A stretch of DNA of 64,000 nucleotides from Thermothielavioides terrestris NRRL 8126 (lineage: Eukaryota > Ascomycota > Sordariomycetes > Sordariales > Chaetomiaceae): assembly GCF_000226115.1 (NCBI RefSeq), contig NC_016461.1, positions 1,240,001 through 1,304,000 on the forward strand, read 5' to 3'. Shown here piece after piece: positions 55,369 through 64,000 of the stretch (the first letter of the stretch is position 1; every line of letters starts with the position of its first letter). Below the pieces are notes generated by a model. It saw nothing but the letters and a program-made list of their open reading frames with translations. It was not told the DNA's origin and made no database searches. The translations under genes and the position numbers were made by a program.

Positions 55369-57156
55369 ATGGATGACTTCGAAAAGGGCAACCACCCCTC
55401 CTCGACCGGTGAGGCTTCCAAGCCGCCGCGTCCAGGAGATGCAGTCTCCCTCTCAGCAGGCGACAACGCGATCCTGCCAGAAGGCCAGATCGACCCGGTT
55501 TACGAGAAGAAAGCACGGGTCCTGAACCGCGCTGTAAGAAGCCAAAATCCCCCCCCTGTCCGGACAATCCCCAATCACAGACCAATTCCTGACAACACGG
55601 CCAGATCCAAGAAATCGGCATGGGCTGGTACCAATGGCAGCTCACAGCCGTCATCAGCTTCGGCTGGGCGTCCGACAACCTCTGGCCCATCGTCACCTCT
55701 CTGATCTTCACGCCGGTCACCAACGAATTCCTCCCCGGGCGGCCTCCCTTGCTCACGCTCAGCCAGAACATCGGCCTGCTCGCCGGCGCGCTGTTCTGGG
55801 GCTTCGGCTGCGACGTGTTCGGCCGCCGGTGGGCCTTCAACCTGACGCTGGGCATCACGGCCGTGTTCGGCATGGCGGCGGCCGGGTCGCCGACCTTCGC
55901 CGCCGCCGGCGTGTTCGCCGCGCTCTGGTCGTTCGGCGTCGGCGGCAACCTGCCCGTCGACTCGGCCATCTACCTCGAGTTCCTGCCGGCGTCGCACCAG
56001 TTCCTGCTCACCGTCCTGTCCGTCGCCTGGGCCGTCGCCCAGGTGGTCGCCACCCTCGTGGCCTGGCCGCTGCTGGGGAACCTGACGTGCCAGGAAAAGG
56101 CCGTGTGCACGCGCGAGCAGAACATGGGGTGGCGCTGGTTCATGATCGTCATGGGCGGCATCACGGTGCTCATGTTTTTGGTCCGGTTCGGGCTGTTTAC
56201 GATCTACGAGTCGCCTAAGTATCTGATGGGGAAGGGCAGGGACGAGGACGCGGTCCGGATCGTGCACGAGGTGGCGAAGCGGAACGGGAAGACGACCACG
56301 CTGACGGTGGCCGACCTCAAGGCCTGCGAGCCCGAGGGTTACGTTCACGAGTCGAACGTTGCGGACGCGGTCAAGCGGAAGCTCCAGGACGTCAGGCTCG
56401 ACAGGGTACGGGCCTTATTCGCGACCAGAAAGCTGGCCTTGTCGACCAGCTTGATCATGGTGGTTTGGGCATTCATCGGGTTGGGGTAAGTTGGGCAGCG
56501 TTTTCCTCTCCTCTCGCGTGGTAGTGTGATGGGAAGCTGACGACGCCGGATCAGCTACCCCCTCTATAACGCTTTCCTGCCCTACATCCAGGCGACACGT
56601 GGCGCCGGCTTTGGGGACGGATCGACATACCTCACGTATCGGAACTCGCTCATCATCGCCGTGCTCGGCGTCCCCGGCGCCCTGCTCGGTGGACTCCTGG
56701 TCGAGCTCCCGCGTTTCGGGCGGAAGGGGACATTGGCGCTGTCGACCATCCTGACCGGCGTGTTCCTGTACGCCTCGACCACCGCGCTCAACTCGCAGTC
56801 GCTGCTGGGCTGGAACTGCGCCTTCAGCTTCACCAGCAACGTCATGTACGCCGTGCTCTACGGCTACACGCCCGAGCTGTTCCCGACTCCCCAGCGCGGC
56901 ACGGGGAATGCCCTCACTGCCACCTGCAACCGCATCTTCGGTATCATGGCGGTAAGCGATCGCCTGTCCTGCCTGCCGACGGCCGGCGCGTCTCCGAGAT
57001 GAAGCTGACAATATGCCGTACATACAGCCCATTGTCGCCATGTTCGCCAACCTCCAAACGGCCGTGCCCGTCTACATCAGCGGTGCCCTGTTCATAGCCG
57101 CTGGCCTTTTGGTTCTTGTGCTGCCGTTCGAATCCAGGGGTAAGGCCGCTTTATGA
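55369..57156 (+). CDS. MFS transporter (sugar-porter/SVOP-like)
   Basis: Exons 55369-55533, 55605-56485, 56555-56951 and 57028-57156 join to 523 residues with about 12 membrane helices. The N-terminal 55 residues are cytosolic. The loop after helix 2 has the MFS motif GFGCDVFGRRWAFN (G-x3-D-x2-GRR). Later come SFGVGGNLPVDSAIYLEFLP, a central cytosolic loop with YESPKYLMGKGRDEDAVRIV, and the helix-11 stretch YTPELFPTPQRGTGNALTAT. The PESPKYL/PELFPTxxRGTG signatures are those of the SVOP/sugar-porter side of MFS. Substrate cannot be read from the sequence. All introns are short with gtaag donors. Confidence 0.88.
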
Positions 57157-57888
57157 CGGCAATCTTCAGAATAGCTGCGCGCCTTTTTGTTTAACTACCC
57201 GATTTCTTTATTTCTATAAGCATCGCACAGCGGTAACGTTACCTTATGCATTTTCCGCAAGCATTCCGTGGGCTGGGACAGTTGCCCCTGGAGTCCATCG
57301 TTCCGGGACGGTCCTGTGGTGCGCAAACTTACCTTACACTGCTGTGCTATAATAGTTAAGTGCCTGCCGCTGGGCTGTTGAAAGAGAGGGGTGGGATTCT
57401 AACTGATCGCAGTTCCCCACAATTGGGGCGCCCACTGCTCTTGGCGCAGTGGCACGACGTTTCAACAGCCGCTGCGCGAACGGAGAACAGCACGAATGGA
57501 GAAAAGCACGGAAGACAAAATAAACAAGGTGGAGTCTCCGATGCTGTGCCGTTCACCTACCTATACTACTGTGGTAACTACTTCCCTAACCACATATGGG
57601 AGTAATCAACACCACCAATAACCCTCCGTCTCACTCATGTGCCAGGGGTCCGCTGCGCCATTCGTATCCAAGCCATGTGTTACTTTGTAGTATGTGTAGC
57701 GGGGCAGGACGCAGCCCTCCATCCTCGGAACCGCGCCACTGCGGATGACTGAAGTGATGGTTGGCAAGAATTAACTTGTTGAACACTCACCTACGGGACC
57801 GTGCCAGAGCCCTCTTCCTCGCCCGCTCTTGCTTGACACACACCTCTCCTCGCCCTGGCGAGCCAGACAACAAACGAGACCTTCCAGC
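57157..57888. other. Tandem intergenic region
   Basis: 0.73 kb without a gene: the 3' end of the transporter, then a CT-rich leader before the ATG at 57889. Nothing else is recognised. Confidence 0.4.
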
Positions 57889-58979
57889 ATGAGCGACGAG
57901 CGATCGGCACCCAAGTACCCCGTATCAACAGACGACCACTCGGGTCTGCAGCCCGTCCCGGTTCCGGGCCTCGAGAGGGTTCCGTCGGGGTGGGCACGGC
58001 AAAACGCCTGGCGGGAGCAACAGCAGAAAGAGCACTACAGCCCAGACGTCGCGCCGACATGGAGTGCAGCAGCGCCGGGAAAGGCCGCCCCGCCAAATGA
58101 GCCAAATGAGCCAAAACCGAGGATATTGGGGCTGTCAGCGAGGGTGTTTTGGATCGTCATCATCGGTCTGGTCCTGGTGGTCGCGGGAGCGATTGCGGGT
58201 GGTGTCGGCGGCGGCCTGGCCGCGCAGAGACGCGCGGACTCGCTCAGGTGAGCGCAGAACGGGAGTTTCCCACGGGATGGTTACCGCTGGGGTTGAGTCT
58301 GACGTGAATCCCCCCCGCAGCTCTCCGGCATCGTCCGACACCGTGTCCTCGACGGATCCCGGGCCCTCGACAGATCCCGTGTCCTCGACGGATACAGCAG
58401 CAACCAAGACATCGAGGCCGGGAACGGCGACGCCGACGACAAGCCGGTCTGGCGTCGTGTCGCCTGCGCCGACGGACGGCGGCTGCCCCAACATCAACGG
58501 CTCGATCTACACGCCGCTCGACGGACAGGGAAAGGATATCCCGTTGCGCGCGGGCGGCGCGGCGCAGGTGTTCACGGTGCTCTGCCACACCAACTACCCG
58601 GCCGGAAAGACGTACGGAAACCCCCATCTGTACGACATCATGAGGCTGTACCTGCCTAGCCTGGAAGACTGCATTGCGGCGTGCGCAATGTACAATGCCA
58701 AGTACGAGACCAACCTGGACAGCCACGTATTTCCCGACGACACCGGCCTGTGCCGGTCCGTGGCCATCGTCAAGGCCCGTAAGTCCCGGCTCCCCGCAAA
58801 GCAGTTCCGGAGGAGAGGATCTAGGCGCTGCCGCGGTCGACGGCGAAGATTGGAACTGACGCTCGGGGTTTGTCGCAGCTGGCGAGTACTGCTATTTGAA
58901 GAACGGCACCGGGACCAACGACACGTTTGGCTACCCGGCGACCTTTACGAGCGCGGTGATGCTTCTGGCCAACACCTAG
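57889..58979 (+). CDS. Single-pass membrane protein with Ser/Thr stalk and Cys-containing ectodomain
   Basis: Exons 57889-58247, 58321-58778 and 58879-58979 join to 305 residues. The cytosolic N-terminus is Pro/Gln-rich (about 1-83). One membrane helix follows (VFWIVIIGLVLVVAGAIAGG), then a Ser/Thr/Asp stalk with SSTDP repeats and an ectodomain beginning CPNINGSIYTPLDGQGKDIP. The ectodomain continues FTVLCHTNYPAGKTYGNPHL-YDIMRLYLPSLEDCIAACAM and ends CYLKNGTGTNDTFGYPATFT. This Cys spacing recalls PAN/apple-like modules found in many fungal surface proteins, often in expanded families. A sensor or adhesion role is possible but unproven. Confidence 0.82.
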
Positions 58980-59524
58980 TACAACCGGCAGTGTGGTACA
59001 TACAGCCCGTCCAGCAGCGGAGTATTCCACTGCGGAAGTGATTGGGGGCGGATGCCGGGGCTTGTTCGCATCCCGAATTGCACCGCATCCGGGCGGGCCG
59101 GGGAGTTCGCCACAGCAAGCGTTGCTGCGATGGAATGCAGTTAGGTAACGACACATTCAGTACCTAGTTCGTTACTGTGGGAGAGCCCCCTAAAATGGCC
59201 CCCGATCCTCAGCGCGCCCGCACAACCTATTGTGTCTTAGGTTTACCTTATAGGGGGCACACCGTGCGCGCTGCTCTCAATGACAGAGCTAGCTTCACAG
59301 TACACTACCTTAACTAGCCTTAATCCACCCGAGCTTATCATTATCGAATGAAGCTTCGGAATTTCTCGATCACCCACTTCATGACTCCAACAAGTTTCTT
59401 CTTGAACCACTTGGCAGACCTTCAAACGGGTATCCCTCAATTAGACCATCCGCTTCGCACCCTCATTTGAGCACATACCGAAACAAAACAAGAAGAAGAA
59501 GAAAACATAAACCGGGGAAAAAAA
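58980..59524. other. Tandem intergenic region
   Basis: 545 nt with no gene. It contains another copy of the CAGTACACTACC-like word (59297-59309) and an A-rich leader (59480-59524) directly before the next ATG. Confidence 0.45.
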
Positions 59525-60073
59525 ATGACGACGCTGACCCCAGCCCCAACCACCGCCGTCCGCCTGACCCAGGGCGCCGCGCTCTTCCTCTCGTCCTTCA
59601 CCACGGGCATCTCCCTGAGCCTCTCGGCCGTCGTGGTCCCCTGCCTGCTCGACGACGCGCCCAGGGACGTGATGCTCGCGCAGTGGGCGCGCGTCTACGC
59701 GCTCGGCGCCCGCACCATGCCCTTCGCCGCCGCCGCCACCGCCGCCGCCTATCTCTGGCTCGGCCTCCGCGGCGTTGCCGGTTCGCCGCTGGGCTTCCGC
59801 TCGCGCTGCTACCTCGCCGCCGGCGCGCTGACGCTGAGCATCGTGCCGTACACGTTTGCCGCCATGCGCGGGCTGAACGCGCGGTTGCTGGAGATGCGGC
59901 GGCGGGCGACGGTGACTGCGGGGACGCCGGCGGAGGTCAGTGCGGAGGAGCAGGTGAAGGAGGAGGAGGAGATGAGCGCGAAGGCGGCGGTGGATTGGTG
60001 GGGGGTGCTGAATCTGGGGAGGACGGCGCTGTTGGCCGGCGGCGCCATCTGCGGGTTGGTGGCCGTGCTTTGA
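59525..60073 (+). CDS. DUF1772 (anthrone oxygenase-like) membrane protein
   Basis: Single-exon gene of 182 residues whose ATG directly follows an A-run (aaaaaATGacg). Four membrane helices are predicted: FLSSFTTGISLSLSAVVVPC, an Ala-rich helix around MPFAAAATAAAYLWLGL, CYLAAGALTLSIVPYTFAAM, and TALLAGGAICGLVAVL at the C-terminus. The segment IVPYTFAAMRGLNARLLE fits the conserved P-(F/Y)-T...M..N..L pattern of the DUF1772 family. That family includes anthrone oxygenases, but most members have no known activity. No polyketide gene cluster surrounds it, so a biosynthetic role is not supported here. A Glu-rich loop precedes the last helix. Confidence 0.8.
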   Translation: MTTLTPAPTTAVRLTQGAALFLSSFTTGISLSLSAVVVPCLLDDAPRDVMLAQWARVYALGARTMPFAAAATAAAYLWLGLRGVAGSPLGFRSRCYLAAGALTLSIVPYTFAAMRGLNARLLEMRRRATVTAGTPAEVSAEEQVKEEEEMSAKAAVDWWGVLNLGRTALLAGGAICGLVAVL

Positions 60074-60478
60074 GACTCCATCCAGGATGCTGTTGGAGGG
60101 TTGCGGGGGAGGGTTGGATCTTGAACTGGTTCTCTGGTGGTAATATGGTCGCTAAGGCGTGCTTGGGATATGAACGGGTGGGGTGTGGCGTGATGGATAC
60201 CCTCAACACCAAGGCATACGGCAACACATGGCTCTCTCTCTCACTCATACGGCGAGGATACGATGATGCAGTCAGCGTGTACGATTTAGTTTGTCACTTT
60301 GCGCTCGGCAGGCAACGATTCTGCTGGAAATGACTCCGCTCAAATTCGGCTACCCTTCCGATCCCACCGGCCTAGTCCGGACGCTTAGATCCAGGTACCC
60401 CCCATGCCTGTCACTCTGTAACATGCACGTGAAGACGGCCTAGAACATCCCATGCGCTCCGACGCCTCCCAGACAGAT
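60074..60478. other. Convergent 3' region
   Basis: 405 nt between converging genes, presumably both 3' UTRs. No feature is recognised. Confidence 0.4.
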
Positions 60479-60873
60479 TTACTTGCTCGAGCCGCGCGAG
60501 CCCCCGGACGACGAGCCATAGCCGGACGAGTACTTGGCGCCGCTGGGCGACGTGTACGTCGAGCCGCCCTGGCCGTTGTTGTAGTAGGTGCTGCCGTTAG
60601 GGTTGGAGTAGTAGTAGGAACCGTCGCTGGATTGTCCGTCAGCCTCTCGCTCGAAACTGCATTCTGCCTCTAAGAGCGAGAAACGCACCGGTTGGAGTAG
60701 TGGTACGAGTTGGAGTTGTTGCCGTAGTCGCGGGCACAGTAGTGATTGCCCTGCAAGCTCAAGCGGTTAGCTGCCTGGTAGGAACTCGGTCGGGAAGCGA
60801 CGTCGAGGACAAGCGAGCGACTTACGTGGGTGTTGATGCCCGAGCTCTTGTAGGTGTATCCGCGGTCAGACAT
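60479..60873 (-). CDS. Small Tyr/Ser/Gly/Asn-rich conserved fungal protein
   Basis: Minus-strand exons 60826-60873, 60689-60750 and 60479-60626 join to an 85-residue protein: MSDRGYTYKSSGINTHGNHY, then CARDYGNNSNSYHYSNR and DGSYYYSNPNGSTYYNNGQG, with a Ser/Gly tail. Half the residues are Tyr, Ser, Gly or Asn, with repeated (S/N)-Y units and one Cys. I recall comparable short proteins in many filamentous ascomycetes, all uncharacterised. There is no signal peptide or membrane helix. The composition suggests a disordered, possibly condensate- or aggregation-prone protein, which is inference. All splice joints are in frame with gtaagt and gtgcgt donors. Confidence 0.82.
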
Positions 60874-61386
60874 CTTGATTGCTTGCTTTCAACGTTGCAA
60901 GGGTGGCAAGTCAGGTAACTGTGATTGCGCTGGGATTGGGGATTGTGAGAGAGATTGCTGGTTGAGGAGAGAAAGAGAGGAGGAGAGGAGAAAGAACACT
61001 CGGTTCTGAAGTGGAAGGGCTGGAGTGGGAAATTAAGCAAAACACCTGAGCTACACTAGTTAGTGTATCCACGGGCGCGCTATCTGTGCTGATCTGATTT
61101 CGGATGACTTCCGCGGATGGGAGCTATTCCGTAAGTGTGCCAGAACATGTGCAGTTGTCGAGATAGCACAGTGCAAACACGAGCAGATGAGTTCATGAGA
61201 AGCGGCTGGGGAAGCCGAAGGGCAGAGCGCTTTGGACATCGTCACAATCTCGTAGCTCATCCAAGCACCCACCGCTCATCGGTCTTGCACACCCTCAAGT
61301 AATGAGAAGCCGATAAAGGTATCTCTATTCAAAGGTCGCGGCTACGCTGTGTCCACCACGACGAAATCTATCGAGCGAACGCGAGT
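60874..61386. other. Tandem intergenic region (minus-strand genes)
   Basis: 513 nt containing the promoter of the small Tyr-rich gene and the 3' UTR of thioredoxin reductase. A GA-rich stretch (60945-60995) lies in the leader. No gene is seen. Confidence 0.4.
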
Positions 61387-62692
61387 CTATAGATTGCCGT
61401 TGGCCGCCTTTCCGTCTGCCTGCTCCTCCTCGAGCTCCGCCAGGTATTTCTCCGCGTCCAGCGCCGCCATGCAGCCGGTGCCTGTGCAGGGTTAGAATAC
61501 AGGGACATGCCCTGCGTTTGAGACGGAGGGTTGCACATACCAGCGCTGGTGATGGCCTGCCGATACCTCTTGTCCTGAACGTCTCCCGCCGCAAATACAC
61601 CCTTCACACTAGTAAGTGTAGAGCCCGGCTTCGTCACGACATAGCCGTCCGCGTCCGTCTCGAGCTGGCCCTTGACGAGGCCCGTCGCCGGGTCGTGGCC
61701 GATAGCGTAGAACAACCCGTTCGCCTCGAGCGTCTCCTCCCGGCCCGTGACGACGTCCTTGACGACGAGGTGGCTCATCAGGCCCTTCTCGTCGCCCTTG
61801 ACCTCGACGCCGACCGTGTTGAACCGCACGGTGATCTTCTTGTTGCTCAGCAGCCGCTTCGCCATGATGGTGCTCGCGCGCAGCTTGTCCCTCCGCACCA
61901 GCACCGTGACGTGGCTGCCGTACTTGGTCAAGAACAAGGCCTCCTCGGCGGCCGAATCGCCGCCGCCAATCACGACCAGCGGTTTGTTCCTGAAGATGGG
62001 TACCGCGCCGTCGCACACGGCGCACGCCGAGATGCCATTCTGCCAGTACTTGTCCTCCCCCGGCAACCCCAGCCGGCGGGCAGACGCGCCCGTGGCCAGG
62101 ATCACGGCGTCGGCGGTATGGATCTCGTCCGGGTTCCACTCCGTCGAGTACTCGAAGGGCCGCTTGGAGAGGTCGAGCTTCCCAACCGTCTCGCTGATGA
62201 TGACCGTGCCGAAGCGCTCCGACTGGTTGCGCATCCTATCCATCAGCTCCTGACCCGTCACGGCCTCGGGGAAGCCGGGGAAGTTCTCGACTTCGGTCGT
62301 GGTCGTCAGCTGGCCGCCTGCCGCGATGCCGTTGGCCATGAAGCCCTCGTAGAGGACGGCTGTCGGACCAAAACATGTTAGTCACGCGCTTTCATCTCCT
62401 CTCCGGGCGGATGCTCACGCTTCAGCTCGGCGCGCGCGAGGTAGATGGCGGCGGTGTGGGCGGCTGGCCCGGAGCCGATGATGACGACCCTGCTGTGCAT
62501 CCTCCGCTTGCCAATTGTCTGGATCTCGCTCTGGTAAGGTGGGGTGCTCTTCTTGGAGAGCGTTGCGGCAGCGGCTACGGAGAGACCGGTAGCGCTGGAG
62601 CGGAGGGTGCGTCTTAAGTACGAGGAGAACAGCTTGGCGGTTTTGTCAGGATCTTTCAGGCGTAAAAGTAGTCGACCCCAAGCGCGGAACAA
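61387..62692 (-). CDS. TRR1: Thioredoxin reductase, with possible mitochondrial N-terminal extension
   Basis: Minus-strand exons (from the first ATG) 62419-62692, 61541-62359 and 61387-61481 give 395 residues. From the internal ATG at 62500 ([20 protein letters not shown]) they give 331 residues, the normal cytosolic length. Motifs are the FAD-binding [17 protein letters not shown], the redox CAVC in [15 protein letters not shown], the NADPH-binding [12 protein letters not shown], and [20 protein letters not shown] near the end. The enzyme reduces thioredoxin with NADPH. The extension before MHSRV is Arg/Lys/Ser/Leu-rich with few acidic residues ([40 protein letters not shown]), as expected of a mitochondrial presequence, so both start sites may be used. 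Introns are 59 nt each. Confidence 0.95.
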
Positions 62693-64000
62693 AGGCTGGG
62701 GTTTCTCTGGCTGTCTTATGAAAGTTGTTTATAAATGCCTTCCGGTAGGGTAGCGCAGATTCCAGAACAAATCTGTTTTACTCAGCCCAGGGATCCATAG
62801 GTGGACGCGCGCCGAATCTCGAAACGTGGGGTCGAGTTTCCGTAAGAAATGTTCAGACGGAGGGGTAGGCTACTAACGCACAGGGGTCTTTGCAAAGCTA
62901 GCGGTAATGCACTGCCTAATGTACTGTGCTGTACACTATGGAGGCAAATGCATTAACGGGAGTTAACTGCCCGAGGGCGAATGGAGAAGTGGGGATCTTC
63001 ACTGCCCCTGCCTTAACGGCAATCCACTCGAACAGTGCAGGGATGCTTTGTTATCGATAAGCCTCTTCCAACGACGCTCCTTCCAACAATGGAAAACCAC
63101 TTACACCGGGACTGTCGGTCCCCTTTGGCTAGGCAACTCAACAAGTACGCGCCTGATCCAGGATAATGCGTTAAATACACTTACTTCGACAATGTAGCTT
63201 CGCATCTTGCTCGGAGGGGAATTTCCACCCGGCTCTGGAGTTTCCAAAGCATGGATTATGAGATCATAATGAAGCTGCATCACTTGTGTTGGCCGCAGGT
63301 GTTGCCCACACCATGGTGTTGAAGGCCGAGGGTACCTGTCAATCACAACCTTGTGACTATATTGGTGGGTGATCTTATATGTTTTTTTTAAACACATGGC
63401 TGACTGAATGCGTAAGAGTCTAGTCCAGCGCCGATGAAGGCGGAAGGACATGTTGCTGCTGCACCACCTGGACCTACTCCTGGTTCGCACTGGACATTGA
63501 TTGCATCGTCGCAGTTACATACATCACCATATGTTGACTACCCTAACGGCAAAAGAGTCCTGTGGACATGTAGGAACCGTCCAGCCATCATGGTTGAGGA
63601 ATCTGTCACCGTCATAGATTCGCTAAGGTTCCCGAGCGACCATGCTAGCAATTAGGCTCCTTTTGAAGATATCAACGAGCTGATGTGTGGCTACTGCCGA
63701 ATCATTAAAGCATCAAGGCTTCCAGGGGGTAAATATCGGGATTTGCCGGGGAACTTCAGATGACCATGTTTATCTTGAAGGTAAATCGTTGAGAAACCAC
63801 AACCTCCTTCTTCCCAGTTCCTCAGCCGGCTTCTCTACCCCTCCACGCCTTCCCCATTCCGTCCTGCTTCTCGTCCTTCCAAGCATTTTCTTGACTTTCT
63901 TACCACCAGCCTCGTGACTGACTGGCACCTGGCGGAGCAGTAAAGTGCTGCTCATTCAAATTGGAACTGCCGATTTCTTTCCATTGAAGGGCGGTTTCAA
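62693..64000. other. Terminal non-coding region
   Basis: 1.3 kb upstream of thioredoxin reductase up to the window edge. It is AT-richer than average and contains a palindromic TGTACTGTGCTGTACA-like word near 62919 and a T-run at about 63382. No coding frame is convincing; a gene may begin beyond the window. Confidence 0.4.

Noticed and set aside
57126..57142. GTTCGAATCC-like T-loop word, suggesting a tRNA
   Set aside because: It lies in the last exon of the transporter gene, and no acceptor stem or anticodon arm can be folded around it. No other tRNA or 5S rRNA was found.
59525..60073. Secondary-metabolite (anthraquinone) cluster around the DUF1772-like gene
   Set aside because: No polyketide synthase, thioesterase or other tailoring gene is nearby; the neighbours are unrelated genes.
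59467..60333. Plus-strand frame of 288 codons overlapping the DUF1772-like gene
   Set aside because: Out-of-frame reading of the same exon; Arg/Gly/Ala-rich with no motif, whereas the other frame has four clean membrane helices.

Overview
The window looks like nuclear DNA from a filamentous ascomycete, most likely Sordariomycetes and perhaps a Chaetomiaceae-like Sordariales. The basis is GC-rich coding sequence with C/G-ending codons, short introns (about 50-240 nt) with GT...CTRAC...AG signals, gene spacing near 2.5-3 kb, and fungal families (Nop12, Pta1, COA3, She3-like, DUF7514-like, TrxR with the ascomycete sequence). There is no operon logic, plasmid, phage, intact transposon or CRISPR. 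The species assignment is inference.

Layout, left to right: a three-exon DUF7514-like protein with a huge Arg-Asp/Glu repeat tail (462-2778); a 4 kb gene-poor stretch; an acidic conserved fungal protein (6745-7776); mitochondrial ATP synthase subunit e (minus) divergent from a cytoplasmic dynein intermediate chain (plus); an intronic C/D snoRNA (13241-13327) next to a convergent aldo-keto reductase (minus); an unknown nuclear-looking basic protein (16312-17226); a peroxisomal-type MaoC/hydratase 2; tubulin cofactor E; a CCCH zinc-finger protein; an unrecognised minus-strand protein (23649-25226); a plus-strand, apparently non-coding, multi-intron transcript carrying several C/D snoRNAs (about 25300-26223); a PI-PLC X-domain protein (minus); a secreted NTF2-like protein; a GPI-anchored Ser/Thr-rich wall protein; alpha-tubulin (five exons); Nop12 (minus) divergent from a Dep1/Sds3-family protein (plus); COA3 (minus) divergent from the cleavage/polyadenylation factor Pta1 (plus); a She3-like coiled-coil protein; a 1002-residue unrecognised protein; an MFS transporter; a single-pass membrane protein; a DUF1772-like membrane protein; a Tyr/Ser/Gly-rich small protein (minus); and thioredoxin reductase (minus).

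Most protein genes are housekeeping: microtubules and motor (alpha-tubulin, cofactor E, dynein IC), mitochondria (ATP synthase e, COA3), RNA metabolism (Nop12, Pta1), chromatin (Dep1/Sds3) and redox (TrxR). The least expected content is RNA. At least three C/D snoRNA candidates have boxes, closing stems and, for three of them, 12-14 nt guides complementary to 18S or 5.8S rRNA (rRNA sequences recalled, not looked up). One cluster sits in introns whose boundaries abut directly as AG|GT, suggesting recursive splicing or zero-length exons.

Exon structures were built by hand from splice signals and frame continuity. Every spliced model listed closes in frame, but no transcript data were available.
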